DNA of 13,450 nt, taken from assembly GCA_964346545.1 (NCBI GenBank), contig CAYFVR010000129.1, positions 1-13,450 of the forward strand. Direction: 5' to 3'. Of the stretch, positions 7,222-13,450 are shown piece after piece. The stretch comes from CAYFVR01 sp964346545 (GTDB lineage Bacteria; Desulfobacterota; Desulfobacteria; Desulfobacterales; Desulfococcaceae). The translations under genes were made by a program, and so were the position numbers. Under the pieces are notes generated by a model. The model searched no databases, had not been told where the DNA came from, and worked only from the letters and a program-made list of their open reading frames with translations. Each line of letters begins with the position of its first letter. Positions within the stretch are counted from its first letter, which is position 1.

Positions 7222-7485
7222 TCAACCGTTTTCATGGGCGTCCAGAACTTCCTTTATCTTGTCCATCTTGGCGCCGACCACCACTTCGTCTCCGACCACC
7301 AGGGTGGGGAAGGTGATTTCCGGGTTTACCTTTTTCAAGGCCCGCATGGTTTCGTTTCGCTCTTCGCCGGCCATCCAGTCCAGATTGTGGAAGGTGAAAG
7401 AGGCGCCGCGTTCTTGAAGAAGAGATTTCACGTCTCCGCATTTGGGGCAGGAGGACAGGCTGTACAACACGATGGATGCGCTCAT
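7222..7485 (-). CDS. Glutaredoxin-like thiol-disulfide protein
   Basis: The 87-residue protein starts at ATG 7485, where AAAGGAAA lies just upstream; earlier in-frame codons would add a segment with no resemblance to the fold. MSASIVLYSLSSCPKC contains the redox pair C13-P-K-C16, and TFPT (58-61) is the cis-proline motif of the thioredoxin fold. The length fits a single glutaredoxin domain. It is the first gene of the operon, 27 bp before adh1. A role in keeping the dehydrogenase or the Cys-rich kinase reduced is plausible, but is inferred only from position. Confidence 0.88.
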   Translation of the reverse strand: MSASIVLYSLSSCPKCGDVKSLLQERGASFTFHNLDWMAGEERNETMRALKKVNPEITFPTLVVGDEVVVGAKMDKIKEVLDAHENG

Positions 7486-7516
7486 GGGGTTTCCTTTCCG
7501 AAAAGTTTGACGGGCC

Positions 7517-7545
7517 AAAATACCATATCCCCGGGAGGCTGGCAA
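7517..7545 (-). promoter_or_regulatory. Candidate sigma-70 promoter of the minus-strand operon
   Basis: On the minus strand TTGCCA (7545-7540) and TATTTT (7522-7517) are 17 bp apart. A start near 7510 would leave a leader of about 25 nt that includes the ribosome binding site of the glutaredoxin-like gene. Match to consensus is five of six for -35 and four of six for -10. No -24/-12 element was found on this strand. Confidence 0.4.
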
Positions 7546-7582
7546 TCGTTTGAATCGTCCAACGGGGCCGCCCGGGCCGGAT

Positions 7583-7631
7583 GGGTCCGAAATGACCCGA
7601 GTCCTTTTGGCCCTTTGGGTCAGGATGACTC
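7583..7631. promoter_or_regulatory. Paired inverted repeats, candidate enhancer (UAS) for the sigma-54 activator
   Basis: GGGTC-N6-GACCC (7583-7598) is followed by GGGTC-N5-GACTC (7617-7631). The two centres are about 33 bp apart, close to three helical turns. They sit roughly 155-190 bp upstream of the predicted adh2 start site, the usual range for NtrC-type activators. Assignment to the regulator in the adjacent operon is inference. Confidence 0.45.
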
Positions 7632-7700
7632 TGTCGCGCCAAAGCCCGACGGCCGCCAATGGATTCGAAACCCAAAATTTTAAAAAATTAAATATTGTTG

Positions 7701-7713
7701 TTTCAAGCTCTTG
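7701..7713 (+). promoter_or_regulatory. IHF-like bending site
   Basis: TTTCAAGCTCTTG matches the IHF pattern WATCAANNNNTTR with one mismatch and is preceded by an A/T-rich tract (7672-7700). It lies between the candidate enhancer repeats and the -24/-12 promoter, where IHF commonly bends DNA for sigma-54 activators. Confidence 0.4.
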
Positions 7714-7752
7714 AGATGGATTTGGCATGGGATGGCCCGTGAATGGGCGCCC

Positions 7753-7769
7753 TTGGCCCCGTCCTTGCT
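7753..7769 (+). promoter_or_regulatory. Sigma-54 (-24/-12) promoter of adh2
   Basis: TTGGCCCCGTCCTTGCT has the invariant GG (7755-7756) and GC (7767-7768) ten bases apart. It matches 12 of the 14 specified positions of YTGGCACGRNNNTTGCW. The start of transcription would be near 7780, leaving a leader of about 98 nt before adh2. A sigma-54 activator is encoded in the divergent operon. Confidence 0.8.
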
Positions 7770-7802
7770 AAACATCCTTGGTAAATGTGAAAGGGCAACA
7801 GC

Positions 7803-7822
7803 CGGCAAGGGAGCTTTTGCCG
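7803..7822 (+). other. Hairpin in the adh2 leader
   Basis: CGGCAA (7803-7808) pairs with TTGCCG (7817-7822) around an 8-base loop, and outer CAAC/GTTG pairing is possible with a bulge. It lies near the 5' end of the predicted adh2 transcript and might stabilise this mRNA. No T-run follows. Confidence 0.35.
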
Positions 7823-7877
7823 TTGGTCAAGGTTTGGCAAGTTGAATCGTATTTATAATCTTTAAGGAGGATCGATC

Positions 7878-9041
7878 ATGGCGCAAGAACAAGTGTACGG
7901 CTTTTTCATCCCGACCGTTACTCTCATGGGCATTGGCGCGCACAAGGAAATTCCCAAGCAGATCCAGATTCTCGGCGCGAAAAAGCCGCTGATCGTCACC
8001 GACAAGGGCATCACCGCCGTCGGCCTCACCGAGAAAATCGTCAATCTGATCAAAGATGAAATCGGCGTGACCTGCCCGGTGTACGACGAGACCGTGCCCA
8101 ACCCCACCGATAAAAACGTCCACGACGGCATCGAAGTCTACAAGAAAGAAGGTTGCGACTCCATCATCTCCCTGGGCGGCGGCAGCTCCCACGACTGCGG
8201 CAAGGGCATCGGCATCCTGGCCACCAACGGCGGCAAAATCAACGACTACGAGGGCGTGGATCAGTCCACCCAGAACATGCCGCCGTACATCGCCGTCAAC
8301 ACCACCGCCGGCACCGCCTCCGAAATGACCCGGTTTTGCATCATCACCGACCTTTCCCGGAAGGTGAAGATGGCCATCGTCGATTGGCGGACCACTCCGA
8401 CCGTCGCCGTCAACGATCCGCTGCTGATGGCCGGCATGCCGCCCGCGCTGACCGCCGCCACCGGCATGGACGCCCTGACCCACGCCGTGGAGGCGTACGT
8501 GTCCACCGCCGCCACGCCGATCACCGACGCCTGCGCCCTGAAGGCCATCAGCCTGGTCGCCGAGAACCTGCGCGCCGCCGTGGCCAACGGCGCCGACATG
8601 GACGCCCGCGACAAAATGGCCTACGCCGAGTATCTGGCCGGCATGGCCTTCAACAACGCCTCCCTGGGCCACGTCCACGCCATGGCGCATCAGCTCGGCG
8701 GCTTCTACGACCTGCCCCACGGCGTCTGCAACGCCATCCTGCTGCCCCACGTGTCCGCCTTCAACCTGATCGCCAAAATGGAGCGGTTCGTGGACATGGC
8801 GGTGGCCATGGGCGAGAACGTCGAGGGCCTGTCGATCCGCGCGGCCGCCGACGTATGTCTGGAATCCATCAAGCAGCTCTCCAAGGACGTGGGCATCCCC
8901 AGCGGCCTGGCCGAACTGGGCGTGAAGGAAGAAGACCTGCCGACCATGGCCGAGAACGCCCAGAAGGACGCCTGCGGCCTGACCAACCCGCGTTGCCCGA
9001 CCCTGGAAGACGTCATCCAGATCTACAAGAACGCCATGTAA
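7878..9041 (+). CDS. Iron-containing alcohol dehydrogenase (adh2)
   Basis: This complete 387-residue group III dehydrogenase is of the Zymomonas AdhB/FucO type and oxidises primary alcohols or reduces aldehydes with NAD(H). AAGGAGG (7864-7870) lies seven bases before the ATG. GGGSSHDCGK (100-109) binds the dinucleotide. The metal ligands are D198 and H202 in MDALTHAVEAY, H267 in VHAMAH and H281 in PHGVCNAILLPHV; H271 is the extra conserved His. The C-terminal segment NAQKDACGLTNPR is also typical. It is a paralog of adh1 but clearly diverged. It is controlled separately by a sigma-54 promoter, which suggests strong inducible expression. The strong Shine-Dalgarno sequence and heavy use of C-ending codons (GCC, ATC, GGC) fit high expression. 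The sequence alone does not fix the substrate. Confidence 0.96.
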   Translation: MAQEQVYGFFIPTVTLMGIGAHKEIPKQIQILGAKKPLIVTDKGITAVGLTEKIVNLIKDEIGVTCPVYDETVPNPTDKNVHDGIEVYKKEGCDSIISLGGGSSHDCGKGIGILATNGGKINDYEGVDQSTQNMPPYIAVNTTAGTASEMTRFCIITDLSRKVKMAIVDWRTTPTVAVNDPLLMAGMPPALTAATGMDALTHAVEAYVSTAATPITDACALKAISLVAENLRAAVANGADMDARDKMAYAEYLAGMAFNNASLGHVHAMAHQLGGFYDLPHGVCNAILLPHVSAFNLIAKMERFVDMAVAMGENVEGLSIRAAADVCLESIKQLSKDVGIPSGLAELGVKEEDLPTMAENAQKDACGLTNPRCPTLEDVIQIYKNAM

Positions 9042-9051
9042 TTTCTCCATG

Positions 9052-9102
9052 ACGATGTAACGCCGCATCGTTCATGCCTCCAGGAGCGTTTCCCCGCGCT
9101 CC
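9052..9102 (+). other. Two small hairpins after adh2
   Basis: ACGATG/CATCGT (9052-9057 with 9066-9071) and GGAGCG/CGCTCC (9083-9088 with 9097-9102) form short stems between the adh2 stop and its terminator. The second has the loop TTTCCCCG, identical to the loop of the terminator 30 bases later. They may protect the 3' end of the message. Confidence 0.35.
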
Positions 9103-9117
9103 GCTCGTTCGCACCCC

Positions 9118-9158
9118 AACCGCCCCCGGCTTTCCCCGGCCGGGGGCGGTTCCTTTTT
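9118..9158 (+). terminator. Rho-independent terminator of adh2
   Basis: A perfect 13-bp stem (AACCGCCCCCGGC with GCCGGGGGCGGTT) encloses the loop TTTCCCCG and is followed by CC and T5. It lies about 77 nt after the adh2 stop and marks adh2 as a single-gene transcript. Confidence 0.9.
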
Positions 9159-9551
9159 GGAAACGCCGATTGCGCGACGGCGCCCGCCCCTCGTTTTCCG
9201 CAACGACCCATCGCCCTTCCGTTTCGGCTCATTCCATGCCGGACCACATATGCAGAGAAATTCCCCGCCGCCCTTTCCAAGTCCGTCCACAGGGATTAGG
9301 TTATCGTGAACTTGACGGCGTGATCGCGTTTCATCGGATGTGCGTCTTTGAAGATTGTCGAGGCGTCGAGTGTCGCCCCCGGCGGGATGGCCGCGGAAAA
9401 AAGCGTATGCATTTTTCCCGTTTTACCGGATGGATTTTGGGTTCGGACAAAGGGAATTCTCAACTTTTCAATGCATTCCGAACGTGGTAGGGTCCGCCCG
9501 ATCATCCCAGCGGGGAAAATTTTTTACGTCCCCTTCCCGGGACGTCATCGG
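9159..9551. other. Intergenic region without supported gene
   Basis: No frame in this stretch looks protein-like or has a convincing ribosome binding site. It holds a 24-nt A/T-rich hairpin at 9395-9418 (GGAAAAAAGC-GTAT-GCATTTTTCC, one mismatch). A 7-bp ACGTCCC/GGGACGT hairpin at 9526-9545 lies just upstream of the isomerase ribosome binding site. No convincing promoter for the isomerase was identified. Confidence 0.5.
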
Positions 9552-9564
9552 AAAGGAGTTTGAC

Positions 9565-10539
9565 ATGTACCGAAAGATTGCGGGCCTTCTGACGTTGGCC
9601 GCCGTTTTCGCGATGCTGACCCCCATGGCCTGGAGCGCCCCCGAAGAGAGTTCGGAAGACCGGGTCGCGGTGGTCAACGGCGAACCCATCAGCCGCGCGG
9701 AGCTGGAGCAGGAAATGACGCCGGTTCGTCATCGGATGGGCATGACCGGCGAGAACGTGGACGAGGCCAAGCTGGCCGAAATTCGGAAGGAAGTGCTGGA
9801 AAATCTGATTCGGCGGGAGCTTATTTTTCAGGAAAGCCGGGAAAAGGGTTTCACCGTGGAGGAATCCGCCGTGGAAGAGCGGCTTTCGGCCCTGAAGGCG
9901 CGGTTTCCCGATCCCGAGCAGTTTCAGCAGATGATGGCCCAGATGAATTTCACCGAGGAAATTCTGAAACAACAGATTCGGGAACAGCTGACCATCCAAA
10001 AGTTCGTGGAATCTCGGATCGTGGAAAAAATCGAGGTCGCGGAAGCCGAGGCGAAGAAATACTACGAGGAAAATCGGGATCAATTTGAACAGCCCGAGCA
10101 AATCCACGCGCGGCATATTTTGATCAAGGTGGAGGAGGGCGCCGACGAGGCGGCCAAGACCGACGCCAAGGAGCGGCTTGAGGCCGTTCGGGGAAAGCTG
10201 GAAGAGGGAGGCGATTTCGAGGAATTGGCCGAGGAATACTCCGAAGGCCCCAGCAAAAGCCGGGGCGGCGACTTGGGCTTTTTCGGGCGCGGGCAGATGG
10301 TGAAGTCTTTCGAGGACGCGGCCTTCGCGCTGGAGCCCGGAGAGGTGAGCGGCCTCGTGGAAACCCAGTTCGGATACCACCTGATTGAGCTGGTGGAGGA
10401 AAAGGCCGCCGGCGTCCAGAGCTTTGCCGAGGCCCAGCCCCGCATCGAGCAGATGCTGAAAAATCAGCGGATCCAGTCGGAGCTGGACAAATACATCGAG
10501 AACTTGCGGGAAGAGTCGAAGATCGAAATCCTGATCTAA
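9565..10539 (+). CDS. Exported SurA/PrsA-like parvulin peptidyl-prolyl isomerase
   Basis: The 324-residue protein starts at ATG 9565, six bases after AAAGGAG. Residues 1-24 are a signal peptide with probable cleavage after AWS; there is no lipobox Cys, so it is likely periplasmic and soluble. Residues about 30-160 form a SurA_N-like, strongly helical chaperone region starting RVAVVNGEPISRAELEQEM. Residues about 179-280 form a parvulin (rotamase) domain with QIHARHILI, FEELAEEYSEGPSKSRGGDLGFF and GYHLIELVE, the standard landmarks. The C-terminal 40 residues are helical. By family, it assists folding of outer-membrane or secreted proteins. It appears to be a single-gene unit, with adh2 ended upstream by a terminator and two large hairpins downstream. 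Confidence 0.93.
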   Translation: MYRKIAGLLTLAAVFAMLTPMAWSAPEESSEDRVAVVNGEPISRAELEQEMTPVRHRMGMTGENVDEAKLAEIRKEVLENLIRRELIFQESREKGFTVEESAVEERLSALKARFPDPEQFQQMMAQMNFTEEILKQQIREQLTIQKFVESRIVEKIEVAEAEAKKYYEENRDQFEQPEQIHARHILIKVEEGADEAAKTDAKERLEAVRGKLEEGGDFEELAEEYSEGPSKSRGGDLGFFGRGQMVKSFEDAAFALEPGEVSGLVETQFGYHLIELVEEKAAGVQSFAEAQPRIEQMLKNQRIQSELDKYIENLREESKIEILI

Positions 10540-10553
10540 AAGAAACCTCTTCT

Positions 10554-10587
10554 CCGAAGTCGGGGTTTTTCGAAACCCCGACTTCGG
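10554..10587. terminator. Perfect 15-bp hairpin with TTCG loop
   Basis: CCGAAGTCGGGGTTT and its exact complement enclose TTCG, 14 nt after the isomerase stop. No T-run follows on the plus strand, so it may act with the next hairpin as a tandem terminator or as a 3' mRNA-protecting structure. Confidence 0.6.
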
Positions 10588-10601
10588 AAACGCTTCGTCC
10601 A

Positions 10602-10647
10602 AAGCCCCGGTTGGCGGTTCGTCCCGCCAACCGGGGCTTCTTTTTTT
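10602..10647 (+). terminator. Rho-independent terminator
   Basis: A 16-bp perfect stem (AAGCCCCGGTTGGCGG with its complement at 10624-10639) has a 6-base loop and is followed by C and T7. This is a strong terminator that insulates the TetR/acyl-CoA dehydrogenase unit from the isomerase gene. Confidence 0.92.
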
Positions 10648-10702
10648 GGGGCGCCCGGAAGGCGGCGAAGATTTCGAGGCCGCCCCGGCCTCCGCCTTGA
10701 AA

Positions 10703-10720
10703 TGAATGATCGTTCATTTG
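10703..10720. promoter_or_regulatory. Upstream FadR-like operator
   Basis: TGAATGA-TCGT-TCATTTG has the same AATGA-N4-TCATT arrangement as the promoter-proximal site, with 12 of 14 arm positions matching. Its centre is 146 bp from that of the second site, about 14 helical turns, which would allow a looped repressor complex. Confidence 0.5.
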
Positions 10721-10822
10721 AGTTTTTGGCGGGTCTTCGCGCCCTCCGTCTTCTCCTGTTTCGCCGTGAATTCGTTTCAAAACTTTTTCAGATTCGGGTT
10801 CGATCGGCCGCTTTAAAACCGC

Positions 10823-10851
10823 TTGACACCGGGTTGTGGAATTGATAATGA
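10823..10851 (+). promoter_or_regulatory. Sigma-70 promoter of the TetR/acyl-CoA dehydrogenase operon
   Basis: A perfect TTGACA (10823-10828) lies upstream of overlapping -10 candidates: TAATGA at 10846-10851 after 17 nt, or GATAAT at 10844-10849 after 15 nt. The -10 region overlaps the start of the operator at 10848-10867, so a bound repressor would block RNA polymerase. Confidence 0.6.
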
Positions 10852-10867
10852 ATGAATACTCATTCAT
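10848..10867. promoter_or_regulatory. FadR-type operator palindrome
   Basis: ATGAATGA-ATAC-TCATTCAT is a perfect 8-bp inverted repeat with a 4-base spacer. It agrees with the Bacillus subtilis FadR (YsiA) box as I recall it, WTGAATGAMTANTCATTCAW. It overlaps the -10 region and ends 23 bp before the presumed TetR start, which indicates autorepression. Confidence 0.8.
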
Positions 10868-10879
10868 ATTGAGCGCGCG

Positions 10880-10885
10880 AGGAGG
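10880..10885 (+). promoter_or_regulatory. Ribosome binding site pointing to an ATC start
   Basis: AGGAGG lies five bases before ATC 10891. In this frame there is no ATG, GTG or TTG between the upstream stop (10870-10872) and GTG 10954, which is already inside the DNA-binding domain. The site therefore decides the start. Confidence 0.6.
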
Positions 10886-10890
10886 ACGCC

Positions 10891-11541
10891 ATCGCTGCCA
10901 AGGCCGGAAAAAATGGAGATAAATATCGGCGGATTCTCGAAGCCGCGGTCGGGGTGTTCGCCGATCGAGGGTTTCACCAGGCGACCATTTCCCAAATCGC
11001 CCGGGCCGCCGGCGTGGCGGACGGGACCATTTATCTCTATTTCAAAAACAAGGACGACATCCTCGTTCAGTTTTTCGACTTCACGGCCAACCGGGTTTTC
11101 GCCGGTTTCCGGGAGGCGGTGGACGGCGCGCCGGACGCGGCGCATAAGCTGCGGAATCTGGTGCGCCGCCACCTCGGCGAATTTCAGCGGGACCGGGAGA
11201 TGGCCGTGGTCTACCAGGCCCTGACGCACCAGAACAATCATCTGGCCCAGGAAAACATGCGCGAGATTTCCAAGATGTACATGGACATCGTGGGCGAAAT
11301 CGTGGAGCGGGGCCAGGAGGAGGGAACCATTCGGCGGGACCTGTACGTGGGCCTGGTCAAGCGGTTCATTCTGGGCGCGGTGGATTCCACGATCAACAAC
11401 TGGCTGCTGTCCCGGCGGGAATACGACCTGGTCTCCATGGCCGACCCGCTGGTGGATCTTTTTTTCCGGGGAATCGGATCTCCGGAATCGTCGGAACATA
11501 CCGAAATCTACGCCGGGCCGGGCCCGGCCGGAAGCGAATGA
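10891..11541 (+). CDS. TetR-family regulator of FadR/YsiA type
   Basis: The protein has 216 residues if read from ATC 10891. The N-terminal domain (about 10-58) is a TetR helix-turn-helix: KYRRILEAAVGVFADRGF, then TISQIARAAGVADGTIYLYFKNKDDIL. The C-terminal ligand domain has DREMAVVYQALTHQNN and a FILGAVDSTINNWLLS segment resembling the YsiA/FadR group, which releases DNA when it binds long-chain acyl-CoA. The next gene is an acyl-CoA dehydrogenase 21 bp downstream, and FadR-like operators lie upstream, all supporting control of fatty-acid degradation. The oddity is the start: the first usual initiation codon is GTG 10954, which would delete helix 1. Either a rare ATC initiator is used or the base at 10893 is wrong. 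Gene and family are firm; the exact start is not. Confidence 0.88.
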   Translation: MAAKAGKNGDKYRRILEAAVGVFADRGFHQATISQIARAAGVADGTIYLYFKNKDDILVQFFDFTANRVFAGFREAVDGAPDAAHKLRNLVRRHLGEFQRDREMAVVYQALTHQNNHLAQENMREISKMYMDIVGEIVERGQEEGTIRRDLYVGLVKRFILGAVDSTINNWLLSRREYDLVSMADPLVDLFFRGIGSPESSEHTEIYAGPGPAGSE

Positions 11542-11562
11542 TCAAAAAAGGAGAGGTGGATT

Positions 11563-13377
<1,815 letters not shown>

Positions 13378-13391
13378 TCCGACGTTCGAGC

Positions 13392-13412
13392 CGGTCGTAT
13401 CGCCGGCGACCG
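13392..13412 (+). other. Small hairpin before the terminator
   Basis: CGGTCG and CGACCG form a 6-bp stem with a 9-base loop just after the acyl-CoA dehydrogenase stop. There is no T-run. Confidence 0.25.
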
Positions 13413-13419
13413 AATTTTA

Positions 13420-13447
13420 ACGGGCGGCCTTCGGGCCGCCCGTTTTT
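13420..13447 (+). terminator. Rho-independent terminator with TTCG loop
   Basis: ACGGGCGGCC and GGCCGCCCGT form a 10-bp stem around TTCG, followed by T5. It closes the TetR/acyl-CoA dehydrogenase operon. The CCTTCGGG core recurs in the terminator at 94-118, suggesting a preferred terminator style in this genome. Confidence 0.92.
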
Positions 13448-13450
13448 CGT

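Noticed and set aside
7720..7740. TTGGCATGGGATGGC as a second sigma-54 promoter.
   Set aside because: The GG to GC spacing is nine rather than ten bases, which normally abolishes sigma-54 recognition. The element at 7753-7769 is much better.
7854..7859. Perfect TATAAT upstream of adh2 as a sigma-70 -10 box.
   Set aside because: The nearest -35-like TTGGCA is only 14 bp away, and the resulting start would fall within the ribosome binding site.
7486..7877. A CRISPR array, riboswitch or small gene in the divergent spacer.
   Set aside because: No regularly spaced repeats, no known riboswitch core and no protein-like frame were seen. Promoter architecture explains the visible structure.
9308..9335. 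GAACTT as the -35 of a sigma-E-like promoter for the isomerase gene.
   Set aside because: No matching -10 was found at the required distance, and it lies over 230 bp from the gene.
10852..10872. Six-codon leader ORF (ATG to TGA) upstream of the TetR gene.
   Set aside because: It overlaps the operator and the predicted transcription start and has no ribosome binding site.
10913..11224. ATG 10913 as an alternative start for the TetR gene through a frameshift.
   Set aside because: That frame encodes non-TetR sequence. The TetR frame is continuous and family-like both before and after this position, so no frameshift is needed.

Overview
The window is a GC-rich bacterial chromosome segment, most likely from a Gram-negative anaerobe of the Desulfobacterota (sulfate reducers and relatives). 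This assignment is inferred from gene content: two iron-type alcohol dehydrogenases, a cytoplasmic sensor kinase with a Cys-rich PAS domain, a sigma-54 activator, a MoaD/ThiF pair and a long fatty-acid-type acyl-CoA dehydrogenase. No RNA gene, CRISPR array or mobile element was seen. Positions 6135-6234 are a 100-N assembly gap inside a gene.

Layout. Positions 1-118 hold the 3' tail of an unidentified plus-strand gene and its terminator. Positions 252-851 encode a small PA14-domain lipoprotein (plus). Positions 975-1511 encode a DUF6398-like protein (minus). Positions 7485 down to 1700 form a compact minus-strand operon, in transcription order: glutaredoxin-like protein, iron alcohol dehydrogenase (adh1), PAS histidine kinase, sigma-54 response regulator, MoaD/ThiS-like sulfur carrier, ThiF/MoeB-like E1 enzyme. 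Two of its junctions are TGATG stop/start overlaps. Divergent from it, 7878-9041 encodes a second iron alcohol dehydrogenase (adh2). The control region between the two units has paired GGGTC/GACYC inverted repeats, an IHF-like site in AT-rich DNA and a strong -24/-12 (sigma-54) promoter facing adh2. Positions 9565-10539 encode a secreted SurA/PrsA-like parvulin isomerase, followed by two large hairpins. Positions 10891-13377 hold a FadR/YsiA-type TetR regulator and an acyl-CoA dehydrogenase, preceded by two FadR-box-like palindromes and closed by a terminator.

How the parts may work together (inference). The kinase and sigma-54 regulator probably sense redox state or an alcohol/aldehyde-related signal and switch on adh2 from the divergent sigma-54 promoter. 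The MoaD/E1 pair may supply sulfur for a molybdo- or tungstopterin enzyme, such as an aldehyde oxidoreductase elsewhere, that handles the aldehyde product. The TetR gene and acyl-CoA dehydrogenase look like an acyl-CoA-responsive, autoregulated beta-oxidation unit.

Three points need care. adh1 contains a 327-nt in-frame duplication around the N gap; collapsing it restores a normal 382-residue enzyme. The TetR gene has no ATG, GTG or TTG at its expected start and appears to begin at ATC. The response regulator has a poorly placed ribosome binding site and GSFTGA in place of GAFTGA.
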